A stretch of 64,000 nucleotides of DNA from Allosphingosinicella deserti. Lineage in GTDB: Bacteria; Pseudomonadota; Alphaproteobacteria; Sphingomonadales; Sphingomonadaceae. Position numbers and translations under genes: made by a program. The first letter of the stretch is position 1; each line of letters begins with the position of its first letter. A model generated the notes under the pieces. That model was not told the DNA's origin and searched no databases. It saw only the letters and a program-made list of their open reading frames with translations. This document shows positions 47,001 through 54,034 of the stretch, piece by piece. The stretch is from the NCBI RefSeq assembly GCF_003012735.1, contig NZ_PXYI01000004.1:558001-622000 (forward strand), in the 5' to 3' direction.

Positions 47001-47391
47001 GATCGATGGAGATCCCGGGAAGACGCTGGATCGACTCGGCGAGATTGGCGTCGGGAAAGTCGGCGATGTCCTCCGCCGTGATTGCGTCGACGATCTGGTT
47101 GGAGCGCCGCTTGACGTTCAGCGCATTCTCGAGGCTCGCCCGGAACCCGGTCACGACGATCTCGTCGCGACTCGCGGTGCTGTTGAGGGGTTCGCCTGTT
47201 GAGACACCGGTTTCCTTAAAGGGCGCACCGATAGCGGCCGTATCGCCTTGCGCCGTCTCTGCGTCCGTGAGCGGCGCCGCCGTCGGCTCCTGTTGGGCCT
47301 GGGAGAATGCCGGCGCCGACGAAAGGCCGCCGATGATCAGAGCGCCCGCGGACACGGTGCGCGCAAAAGTGTTTCTCGTGAGACGAGCCAT
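44002..47391 (-). CDS. Large TonB-dependent receptor (TIGR01782-like)
   Basis: An 1129-residue receptor: signal peptide (ending SAPAFSQ), TonB-box-like DEIVVTGFR, and the plug signature typical of the long sphingomonad/Caulobacter/Xanthomonas receptors (VDAITAEDIADFPDANLAES and IQRLPGISIDRENGEGR). The barrel ends VRMIF. The ATG at 47391 follows GAGGAGGATCG; an in-frame start 54 bp upstream gives a charged leader and is less likely. A palindromic ACCGGT box lies about 55-70 bp upstream of the start. Its place opposite the pectin genes suggests uptake of pectin fragments. Confidence 0.9.
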   Translation of the reverse strand: MARLTRNTFARTVSAGALIIGGLSSAPAFSQAQQEPTAAPLTDAETAQGDTAAIGAPFKETGVSTGEPLNSTASRDEIVVTGFRASLENALNVKRRSNQIVDAITAEDIADFPDANLAESIQRLPGISIDRENGEGRSITVRGLGGDFQMVRLNGADAQAVAGGISSDAGANRTRGFDFNTFASELFGGIKVTKSTSASNDEGSLGAIIDLTTGRPLSFKTDRVALGLEGEYRENGGTVNPRLTALFSKRFSDSFGILGSFAYQDQKQQIDAYRRSIGNFEYAYRNSQIPGVTPPTFGFARPSTAGTGATFGSDPAAYALIAPTTIIPTLPSIGRQDLSYDRLGATLTMQWKPSSRTEIVLDGVYSRYRQESTVNAITTIGLNRNFPTTSTAANPRFTQGTIRPLRNANGSLNANGVTDRIGTATATGLFQACRPSATVECGQSIYGNTLVPGTINSYNPNNLDPFDYYNSPVSPGFIPSTDQLAGFVPLLGRTNTKLRQAHVNEVGQADYLLLDDVDWRSSADAQFGNTQFKQGTLNVTQEFTDRFRAEGTLGWSSSKFRATGLLADFNTLDRDGYTFDEREGGIMPVFSPGFDVADPNQWTLVKGLSTIRYFNTRVSNEFKVGRLNFAWDFNDAFTLRFGGTYKQFNYEADQGRREQDIEAINPTLQEAGLKITDLGRLLSFGQGLTVSEGTPTSFYAPDLNAFRRYFQIDCNCVNKWGDYRAIIDGRESNAVTEKDLSGFVQVDFDTVLFGRPLRGDVGVRVARTRVTGEGNVGGGRSAVGVAVVAHNQYTDVLPSTNIVYEPVRDFLIRAAVSKTISRPQLSALTPGTTSFPTSLNNTTAPVVTVGNPYLSPFRSTNFDVSFERYFGRSGLIGLSLFYKDLKSFPQQIALEAPLSDVFEPALLEQVIGTITNVPLRDYTRDGGVYAVRQFRDAPGGSIKGIEVNVQTNFDFIGEAFRDFGITANYTHIESKLNYLTSTVLNTTRTGPSTAENTFDTGPFLNTSPDSFNATFYYENKTWSARVSGAYRKRYVNRFPLSSGTCAVGTTTQGGGPCNSPVFADFGYTENTLNIDAAFAWNVNDILKLTIEGRNLTNEPQYRTMYEDNPVTQTYASTGRIITAGVRMIF

Positions 47392-47443
47392 TCGATCCTC
47401 CTCCTGTTCGGTACCGCCGGTTCTCCGGTCGGTTGCATCGTTC

Positions 47444-47459
47444 ATGCTACCGGTGTCAT
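47444..47459. promoter_or_regulatory. ACCGGT-centred pseudo-palindrome upstream of TonB receptor
   Basis: ATGCTACCGGTGTCAT has arms matching at 6 of 8 positions around CC/GG, like operators of LacI-family sugar regulators. Its right half, GGTGTCAT, is the reverse of ATGACACC found twice at 34138-34197. No LacI-type regulator is encoded in the window. Confidence 0.45.
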
Positions 47460-47532
47460 CCCACGGTCATAACAGGAAAGTTCGCGCGCTCGCAAGAGGC
47501 TGTGATAACAGCGGATTTCGGTCCGTGCAGTG

Positions 47533-47567
47533 GCTCAAGATCCTCCCGCAACGGGGGGATCTTGAGC
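47533..47567. terminator. Long hairpin downstream of hppD
   Basis: A 16-bp stem (47533-47548 with 47552-47567, one G-T pair) with a CAA loop starts 16 bp after the hppD stop. No T-run follows on the reverse strand, but the stability and place suggest a terminator or a dispersed repeat. Confidence 0.5.
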
Positions 47568-47582
47568 GGGAAGGAGTTCCGA

Positions 47583-48671
47583 TCAGTCTTGTCCGCCAGC
47601 TGCGGCAGGAAGCACACCGCGCCGGATCTGATCGAGCTCGATCGACTCGAACAATGCCTTGAAATTGCCTTCGCCGAAGCCCTGATTGCCTTTGCGCTGG
47701 ATGATCTCGAAGAAGATCGGACCGATCATGTTCTCGGTGAAGATTTGTAGCAGCAAGCCCTCGCCGGTCTCGGGCGAACCGTCGATGAGGATGCGGCGCT
47801 TGCGCATCTCGTCGATGCTGTGGCCGTGGCCGGGCAGCCGCTCGTCGATCATGTCGAAATAGGTCTCCGGGCTGTCCTGGAACCGGATGCCGTTGGCCCG
47901 CAGCGCGTCGACGGTGGCGAAGATGTCGTCGGTGGCGAGCGCAAGATGCTGGATACCTTCGCCCTTATACTCACGGAGAAATTCCTCGATCTGGCTGTGC
48001 TCGTCTTGGCTTTCGTTCAACGGGATGCGGATCTTATCGTCCGGAGCCGTCATCGCCTTGGACAGCAAGGCGGTCTGCTTCCCCTCGATGTCGAAATAGC
48101 GGATCTGGCGAAAATTGAAGATGCGCTCGTAGAATTCGGCCCAATGGGTCATCCGGCCGCGGTTGACGTTGTGGGTGAGGTGATCGAGCGTGTGGAGGCC
48201 GGCGGCATTGGCGTCGCGCACCGCACCGGGCACCGGCTCGAAGTCGACGTCGTAGATCTGCTCGGCGCCGTAACGGTCGACCAGATAGAGGTAGGAGCCG
48301 CCGATGCCCTCGATCGCCGGAATCTCCAGCTCGCCTGAACCGCGCGGCGTTTCGACCGGCTTGGCGCCGCGCTCGACCGCCATCTCGAATGCGCGTTTCG
48401 CATCCTTGACCCGGAATGCCATGCCGTTGGCCGAAGGTCCGTGCGCCTGGCGGAATTCGGCGGCCTGGCCCGACGGCTCCATGTTGAGGATGAAGTTGAT
48501 GTCGCCCTGCGCATAGTGGCGGACGTTCTTCGAGCGGTGATTGCCGAGATGAGTGAACCCCATCGCCGTGAACAAACCGGCGAGCGCTTCCGGATCGGGT
48601 CCGGTGAACTCGACGAATTCGAAGCCGTCGAGACCCAGGGGATTATCGTGAAGATTGGTCGGCGCGTTCAT
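47583..48671 (-). CDS. hppD: 4-hydroxyphenylpyruvate dioxygenase
   Basis: A 362-residue Fe(II) enzyme that converts 4-hydroxyphenylpyruvate to homogentisate in tyrosine breakdown. It has the N-terminal VOC domain (GFEFVEFTGPDPEALAGLF) and the C-terminal catalytic VOC domain. The iron ligands are the His in LDHLTHNV, the His in GIQHLALATDDI and the Glu in LQIFTENMIGPIFFE. The length is normal. It is divergent from trxB; no other homogentisate-pathway genes are near. Confidence 0.95.
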   Translation of the reverse strand: MNAPTNLHDNPLGLDGFEFVEFTGPDPEALAGLFTAMGFTHLGNHRSKNVRHYAQGDINFILNMEPSGQAAEFRQAHGPSANGMAFRVKDAKRAFEMAVERGAKPVETPRGSGELEIPAIEGIGGSYLYLVDRYGAEQIYDVDFEPVPGAVRDANAAGLHTLDHLTHNVNRGRMTHWAEFYERIFNFRQIRYFDIEGKQTALLSKAMTAPDDKIRIPLNESQDEHSQIEEFLREYKGEGIQHLALATDDIFATVDALRANGIRFQDSPETYFDMIDERLPGHGHSIDEMRKRRILIDGSPETGEGLLLQIFTENMIGPIFFEIIQRKGNQGFGEGNFKALFESIELDQIRRGVLPAAAGGQD

Positions 48672-48809
48672 TGCGGCCTCTCCATAAACATGCGTTTCGT
48701 TCTGGCCGCGCCTCTACCAGCGGCGGCTTTGGGCGGCAAATGGATGGTTGCACCGGGGGACCCACGCACCCTATCTCAGCCGCGAAACGCACATTCGGAT
48801 CCAGAACGC

Positions 48810-49775
48810 ATGACCGCCACCCATTCCACCCGTATGCTCATCCTCGGTTCCGGCCCTGCCGGCCTGTCGGCCGCCATCTACGGCGCCCGTGCCGGTATGG
48901 CGCCGATCGTCGTCCAGGGCATCCAGCCGGGCGGACAGCTCACCACCACCACCGATGTCGAGAATTATCCAGGCTTCCGGGACGTTATCCAGGGTCCGTG
49001 GCTCATGGAGCAGATGCAGGCGCAGGCCGAGCATGTCGGGGCGCAGATGATGTGGGATCATATCGTCGAGGTCGATCTCACGCGGCGGCCGTTCCGGCTG
49101 ATCGGCGACGGAGGCACGATCTACACCGGCGACGTGCTGGTGATCGCGACCGGTGCGCAGGCCAAGTGGCTGAACCTGCCCTCCGAGGAGCATCTCAAGG
49201 GCAAGGGCGTCTCCGCCTGCGCGACCTGCGACGGCTTCTTCTACCGCGGCAAGAAGGTGGCGGTGATCGGCGGCGGCAACACCGCGGTCGAGGAGGCGCT
49301 TTACATGACCAACCACAGTCATGACGTCACGCTGATCCACCGCCGCGACAGTCTTCGTGCCGAGAAGATCCTTCAGGACCGGCTGTTCGCACACCCGAAC
49401 ATCAAGATCCTGTGGAACAAGGCCGTCGACAAGTTCATCGCCGGCGGCGATCCGGAAGGCCTCACCGGCATTTCGCTTCGGGACACCAAGACCGGCGAGA
49501 TCTCGCAGATTGAGGTCGATGGCGGCTTCGTCGCGATCGGACATTCGCCCGCGACCGAATTGTTCAAGAACAAGCTGAAGCTTGATGAGGACGGCTATAT
49601 TGCGGTCGAAACCGGCACCACTCGCACCAGCGTCGAGGGCGTGTTCGCCTGCGGCGACGTGATGGACAAGACCTACCGGCAGGCGGTTACCGCGGCCGGC
49701 ACCGGCTGCATGGCCGCACTCGACGCCGAGCGCTTCCTTGCCGAAGCCGAGTTCGAGGCCGCCGTCGCGGCCTGA
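48810..49775 (+). CDS. trxB: Thioredoxin-disulfide reductase
   Basis: A 321-residue FAD/NADPH enzyme that reduces thioredoxin. FAD-binding GSGPAGLSAAIY is at residues 13-24, the redox pair Cys137/Cys140 is in ACATCDGFFY, NADPH-binding is GGGNTAVEEALY, and the C-terminal FAD motif is GVFACGDVMDKTYRQAVTAAG. The ATG at 48810 is chosen; the frame is open further upstream but reads into the divergent hppD gene. Its stop lies 3 bp from the convergent hydrolase gene. Confidence 0.97.
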   Translation: MTATHSTRMLILGSGPAGLSAAIYGARAGMAPIVVQGIQPGGQLTTTTDVENYPGFRDVIQGPWLMEQMQAQAEHVGAQMMWDHIVEVDLTRRPFRLIGDGGTIYTGDVLVIATGAQAKWLNLPSEEHLKGKGVSACATCDGFFYRGKKVAVIGGGNTAVEEALYMTNHSHDVTLIHRRDSLRAEKILQDRLFAHPNIKILWNKAVDKFIAGGDPEGLTGISLRDTKTGEISQIEVDGGFVAIGHSPATELFKNKLKLDEDGYIAVETGTTRTSVEGVFACGDVMDKTYRQAVTAAGTGCMAALDAERFLAEAEFEAAVAA

Positions 49776-49778
49776 GCG

Positions 49779-50567
49779 TCAGATGCGCCCCAGCGCCTCT
49801 TCAACGGCCGCCAGCAGCCGATCGAGGTCGGCCGGTCGCGCAAAGGTGTGCGATCCGGTTTCGATCGTTACCGGCGCCCGACGCAGGATCCCTGCAAAGA
49901 TCGGCCGGGCAAGTTCCCGTTCGGCGGCGATCGCCGTCTCGTCGTCGCTGGCGAGAACGACTTCGACTCCGCCCGACAGGGCCTTGAGCGCAAGTGCCGA
50001 AGCCTCCGCCAAAGCGCGGTCAGGGGGCAGGGCGATCCTCCGAAGCCCTCCCAGAAGCTTCGGCCACGATAGCGACCCGAAGGCGATTTTTCGCCAACCT
50101 TCAGGACTGGTGAGCCGCTCCTGATAATGACGGCGGATGGCCGCCGGTGCCGGCTCTCCCGGCGCGGTCTCGACCAGCCAAGGGTTGAGCAGGATCAGCC
50201 CGTCGACGCCCGCATGTGCGCCATACAGTGCAAGCGCGGTGGCACCATCGCACAGGCCGAGGCCGATGATTCGGTGCAATGAGGGGCATTCCCGACGGAA
50301 GGCATCGGCGGCGGCGCCGATATCCGAGCCGCTGCCGCGCCAGCCCGGATCCTCGCCTTCGCTGTCACCGACGCCGCGTCGATCGAAGCGGAAGCAGGGA
50401 AATCCCTCCGCTGCGAGCGCTGCGGCCAGTCGCTCGAACAGCCGGTGCGCACCGATCCGGGTCTGCGTACCGCCAGTGACGAACAGCAGACCCTTGGTGC
50501 CGGCCGCCGTATCGATGCTGGCGCCGAGCGTATCGCCTTCGCAGTGAAAGGTCAGGAGGCGACGCAT
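49779..50567 (-). CDS. Exosortase A system-associated hydrolase 1
   Basis: A 262-residue alpha/beta hydrolase-fold protein of the kind encoded beside XrtA exopolysaccharide genes. The fold marks are VTGGTQTRIGAHRLFERLA and FRFDRRGVGDSEG. The nucleophile elbow reads LGLCDGAT, with Cys106 where serine is usual. His in the C-terminal TGSHTF could complete the triad. The substrate is unknown; a role in processing an acyl intermediate made by the adjacent ACP and ligase is inferred. Its start overlaps the end of hydrolase 2 by 16 bp. Confidence 0.8.
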   Translation of the reverse strand: MRRLLTFHCEGDTLGASIDTAAGTKGLLFVTGGTQTRIGAHRLFERLAAALAAEGFPCFRFDRRGVGDSEGEDPGWRGSGSDIGAAADAFRRECPSLHRIIGLGLCDGATALALYGAHAGVDGLILLNPWLVETAPGEPAPAAIRRHYQERLTSPEGWRKIAFGSLSWPKLLGGLRRIALPPDRALAEASALALKALSGGVEVVLASDDETAIAAERELARPIFAGILRRAPVTIETGSHTFARPADLDRLLAAVEEALGRI

Positions 50568-51211
50568 GCGCGCACCCAAGTGTCGATATCGCAAACGAGT
50601 AGTTCGGCAAGCTCGGACGAGCTCTGAGGTTCTGCACGCCGCCACGGCGGTGCGCCATCAATCTTGTGATCCGCGTCGGCGCGGTCGCTCGACAGACGAA
50701 CGGTGCGCACCAATGTATTTTCGATGGGCGTCGCAGCCATCAGCCCGGCTCGCAAGGCAGCTGATGGCGTATAGCCCCCGGTGGCGCCATCGTCGGCGAT
50801 GCGGGTCCGATCGAGATCGCGGAGGAGGGCGGCGCCAGACACTGGGCTGAGGCGCCAGGCGCCGCGCGCGGCAAGCACGTCATCGAGCAGGCACCCGCCG
50901 CGGATCGATACGGTGGCGATCACTTCCTTCGATGCCGAATCGAAGGCTGCACTGCGCCAATCGTCCCAGCCGATATCCTCTAACAGACGCCCGCTCTCGC
51001 CCGCGCCGGGGAGATCGGGCAGCACACAGGTCCAGCCGCGCGCAGCAAGCGCGCGCATTGTCCGCACGAGCATCGCCCGGCTGCGGTTCAGTTCTTCGAA
51101 GAAGGGCGGCAGGAACAGCAAGGCGGGGCCGCCGCGAGGGCCGATCCGCATGAGCCATTCTTCACTGCCGTTGCTTGTGTAGCGATCGTAGGTGAGATCG
51201 CCTCGGCTCAC
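50552..51211 (-). CDS. Exosortase A system-associated hydrolase 2
   Basis: A 219-residue relative of hydrolase 1, recognised by LLFLPPFFEELNRSRAM near the N-terminus, LPDLPGAGES and the later LSPVSGAALLRDLDRTRIA and PPWRRAEP. The usual GxSxG elbow is not seen; SIRGGCLL occupies that region, so it may be non-catalytic or use another residue. The start is a GTG overlapping the ACP stop (GTGA), and the end overlaps hydrolase 1, so it is translated as part of one operon. Confidence 0.75.
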   Translation of the reverse strand: MSRGDLTYDRYTSNGSEEWLMRIGPRGGPALLFLPPFFEELNRSRAMLVRTMRALAARGWTCVLPDLPGAGESGRLLEDIGWDDWRSAAFDSASKEVIATVSIRGGCLLDDVLAARGAWRLSPVSGAALLRDLDRTRIADDGATGGYTPSAALRAGLMAATPIENTLVRTVRLSSDRADADHKIDGAPPWRRAEPQSSSELAELLVCDIDTWVRACVAS

Positions 51212-51486
51212 CTGAGGGCCTTGGCCCGAAGAAAGGTGAGCAGACGACCATAGTTTTCCAGCATCTCGGCATCGACCTCGTCATCCTCGATCAGGATGCC
51301 GAGCCGCTCCTCGAGCTCGCTGAGCAGCCCGGCAACAGCCATGGAGTCGAATTCCGGCAGATCGCCGAAGAGGGCGGTCGACTCGGTGAAAGCGGCTACC
51401 TGGTCCGTTCCGAGACCGAGCACATCGACGAGCACGGCGCGCAAGGTCGCGTCTACTTCCTGATCGTCGTTCAACGCGGCAACCAT
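51208..51486 (-). CDS. Acyl carrier protein of the XrtA locus
   Basis: A 92-residue acidic acyl carrier protein. The phosphopantetheine-accepting serine is Ser48 in EFDSMAVAGLLSELE, and the helical pattern and length fit. The ATG at 51486 has AAGGA about 9 bases upstream; a TTG three codons earlier is too close to it. It lies in an operon with two hydrolases, a GNAT-like protein and, divergently, an acyl-CoA ligase that could load it. Confidence 0.85.
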   Translation of the reverse strand: MVAALNDDQEVDATLRAVLVDVLGLGTDQVAAFTESTALFGDLPEFDSMAVAGLLSELEERLGILIEDDEVDAEMLENYGRLLTFLRAKALR

Positions 51487-51516
51487 CGTCTGCAATCCTT
51501 TTGAGTTTCCCGCGGC

Positions 51517-52485
51517 CTACCGCCTCGCGCTGCGGCGGACAAGGCCGGACCCCAGTCGGCGAAGAGCGCCGGCAAGGCCGGTGAAGGTGTGGGGCGAATA
51601 AGCTTCGATCCGCCACAATATGTGCCGTTCGGCCATCCACTCCGCCTTGTAGGGCTCGTCTCCGGTTCCGTAGTCGATCCACGCCACCCGATCCTCATCG
51701 AGCGCGGCGCGGAACATTGCCATCGACAGAACTGTGCCGGGAGAAAGGTGCCTCGCGTCTTCACGGTAGGCGAGCTTGTGGATGGTCGCCGTTCCGTTTT
51801 CAACGAACCAGAGTTGGGCGGCAACCGGACGCCCCAGGTGCCGCGCAATACCAAGTCGGAGACGATCGCCTTCCTGCTCGGCGAGATCGCGCAGGAAAGC
51901 GGGCGCGCCTTCCTCAGGCTTCCAGCTCGCGCGATAAATGTCTTCATAGGCGGCCCAGGCCCGAGCATCGAACCGGCGGTGGACTTCGGTGTCGATCGCC
52001 CTGGCACGGCGCTCGGCAGTGTTGCGGAGGCGCGAGGGTCGTGACGCCCAATAGTCTGCGAAGGTGAGCCCTTCGGCATCGAGGCGCCAGGACGCCGTCG
52101 CCGCGGAGGTGAACACGATCCATCCGGCCGACCGAAAGCCTGTGGCGACCTGCTCCGGATGGTCGACCGGCGTCAGCTCGACGGACGCGATCCCGGCGGC
52201 GCGGACGGCAGACGCGATGGCGCCGATGCGCGCGGGGTCGCCGATCGGGCCGACGCGGAGGCTGTACCAATTGCCATAGGCTGCGGCGCGGCGCCCGTTC
52301 CGCACCAGGAACAGCCAGCAGGTTCCGGCCTTGATGGCGAGCAATCGCCCAGGCGGCGGGCAGTGGCGCGCCAGCAGGCGGAACCAGGACAAACGTTCGA
52401 ACAGGCACGGGCGCGCGTCCAGCTCCGCGCCATTTTCCGCCGCGACCGCATCCCAGTCATCGAACAGTTCCACCCCGGCGGCCAA
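51517..52485 (-). CDS. GNAT/FemAB-like acetyltransferase of the XrtA locus
   Basis: A 322-residue protein with an acyl-CoA N-acyltransferase (GNAT) fold in the C-terminal half: RLGIARHLGRPVAAQLWFV, then TIHKLAYREDARHLSPGTV and IDYGTGDEPYKAEWM. The N-terminal half (LFERLSWFRLLARHC) resembles proteins that transfer acyl or aminoacyl groups. No ATG fits; TTG at 52485 behind AAGGGG is chosen because an earlier start would run through the divergent ligase start. First gene of the leftward operon. The exact group transferred is unknown. Confidence 0.75.
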   Translation of the reverse strand: MAAGVELFDDWDAVAAENGAELDARPCLFERLSWFRLLARHCPPPGRLLAIKAGTCWLFLVRNGRRAAAYGNWYSLRVGPIGDPARIGAIASAVRAAGIASVELTPVDHPEQVATGFRSAGWIVFTSAATASWRLDAEGLTFADYWASRPSRLRNTAERRARAIDTEVHRRFDARAWAAYEDIYRASWKPEEGAPAFLRDLAEQEGDRLRLGIARHLGRPVAAQLWFVENGTATIHKLAYREDARHLSPGTVLSMAMFRAALDEDRVAWIDYGTGDEPYKAEWMAERHILWRIEAYSPHTFTGLAGALRRLGSGLVRRSARR

Positions 52486-52531
52486 AGCGCTAATCCCCTT
52501 CGCCTCAGATGTGGCGCAGCCAGGAGCCAAG

Positions 52532-54034
52532 GTGCAAGCCCCCGATCCAACACCACGACCGCTCGACCACGTTACCGGTTTCGGCGCTCCCACCGCGCCG
52601 GCGCTTCTCACGCGCGAAGGCGTGTTGAGCTACGCCGAGCTTGAAGAGGCGGTGGCACGGCTTGCGGGCGCGCTGCGGGCGAGGGAGCTCGTTCCGGGCA
52701 GCCGTGTTGCAAGCTGGCTGCCCAAGAGCCGGATGACCAGCCTCCTGCCGCTCGCCTGCGCCCGCGCAGGGCTCGTCAACGTGCCCATCAACCCACTGCT
52801 CAAGCGGACCCAGGTCGCGCATATTCTCGCCGATAGCGGCGCCAACCTGCTGATCAGCGGCAAGGCCCGGCTTGCGACCCTTGCACAAGCGGATCTTCCC
52901 TGTCCCGCTTTGGCGGAGGAAGAAGGCGCCGCCCTGCTGGCGAGTGAGGAGCGCCTGGATCCCTCCAGCGCAGATCCGGACGATCTTGCGGCCTTGCTCT
53001 ACACCTCGGGGTCCACGGGTCGTCCGAAAGGGGTGATGCTCAGCCATGCGAACCTCTGGCTCGGAGCAATCAGCGTCGCCTCCTATCTTGGGCTGACGCC
53101 GGAAGATCGGGTGCTGGGCGTGCTGCCGCTCAGTTTCGATTACGGACAAAATCAGCTGCTTTCGACGTGGGCGGCAGGCGCTGCGGTGGTGCCCATCGAA
53201 TATCTCGCCGCCAAGGACGTAATCCGTGCGATCGAGGCGCACCACATCACCACCCTGGCGGGCGTGCCGCCTTTGTGGGTGCAACTGGTCGAGGCCGCCT
53301 GGCCGCCACTGGCGGCGCTGTCGCTGCGCCGGCTGACCAATTCGGGCGGGCGCGTGCCCGTTTCGATCGTTCGGCGTTTGCGGGAACTGTTTCCCGCGGC
53401 GGAGATCCATCTCATGTACGGTCTCACCGAGGCGTTTCGCTCGACGACGCTCGATCCTGCGTTGCTCGACGACCATCCCGATTCGATCGGCGCGGCGATC
53501 CCATTCGCGGAAGTGCTCGCAATTCGACCCGACGGGCGCGTTGCGGAGCCGGGAGAAGAGGGTGAACTCGTCCATGCAGGGCCGCTCGTCGCCAAGGGCT
53601 ATTGGAGCGATCCGGAGCGCACGGCGGAGCGATTCAGGCCGGCGCCGGCCGAGTCGCGTCATGGCGGCATCGCCGTCTGGTCGGGCGACCGCGTGCGCAC
53701 CGATGCAGACGGCCTGCTCTATTTCGTGGGCCGTGAGGATGCGATGATCAAGACCAGCGGCAACCGGGTGAGCCCGACCGAAGTGGAGGAGGCCGCGGTG
53801 GCGAGCGGCCTCGTCGCCGAGGCGGTGGCACTCGGTTACCCTGATCATCGCCTCGGCGAAGCGATCGCGCTGATCGTGCGCGGCCACGGTCCGGACGAAG
53901 CGCTGCGTGCGTTTCTCCGCCGCGAACTCCCCAATTTCATGCAGCCGTCCGCGATTCTGTGGCGCGAGGAATTGCCGCGCTCGCCCAACGGCAAGCTGGA
54001 TCGCGAGCGGCTGAAGCAGGAACTGATGGCATGA
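52532..54034 (+). CDS. Acyl-CoA ligase (AMP-forming), exosortase A system-associated
   Basis: A 500-residue adenylate-forming enzyme. The ATP-binding signature is LLYTSGSTGRPKGVMLSHAN (about residues 156-175), followed by LMYGLTEAFRSTTLDP and the C-terminal catalytic lysine in RSPNGKLDRERL. It presumably activates an acid and loads it onto CoA or the nearby ACP. The GTG at 52532 has AGGAG at 5-base spacing; only 46 bp separate it from the divergent GNAT start. The stop overlaps the ATG of the decarboxylase (ATGA). Confidence 0.88.
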   Translation: MQAPDPTPRPLDHVTGFGAPTAPALLTREGVLSYAELEEAVARLAGALRARELVPGSRVASWLPKSRMTSLLPLACARAGLVNVPINPLLKRTQVAHILADSGANLLISGKARLATLAQADLPCPALAEEEGAALLASEERLDPSSADPDDLAALLYTSGSTGRPKGVMLSHANLWLGAISVASYLGLTPEDRVLGVLPLSFDYGQNQLLSTWAAGAAVVPIEYLAAKDVIRAIEAHHITTLAGVPPLWVQLVEAAWPPLAALSLRRLTNSGGRVPVSIVRRLRELFPAAEIHLMYGLTEAFRSTTLDPALLDDHPDSIGAAIPFAEVLAIRPDGRVAEPGEEGELVHAGPLVAKGYWSDPERTAERFRPAPAESRHGGIAVWSGDRVRTDADGLLYFVGREDAMIKTSGNRVSPTEVEEAAVASGLVAEAVALGYPDHRLGEAIALIVRGHGPDEALRAFLRRELPNFMQPSAILWREELPRSPNGKLDRERLKQELMA

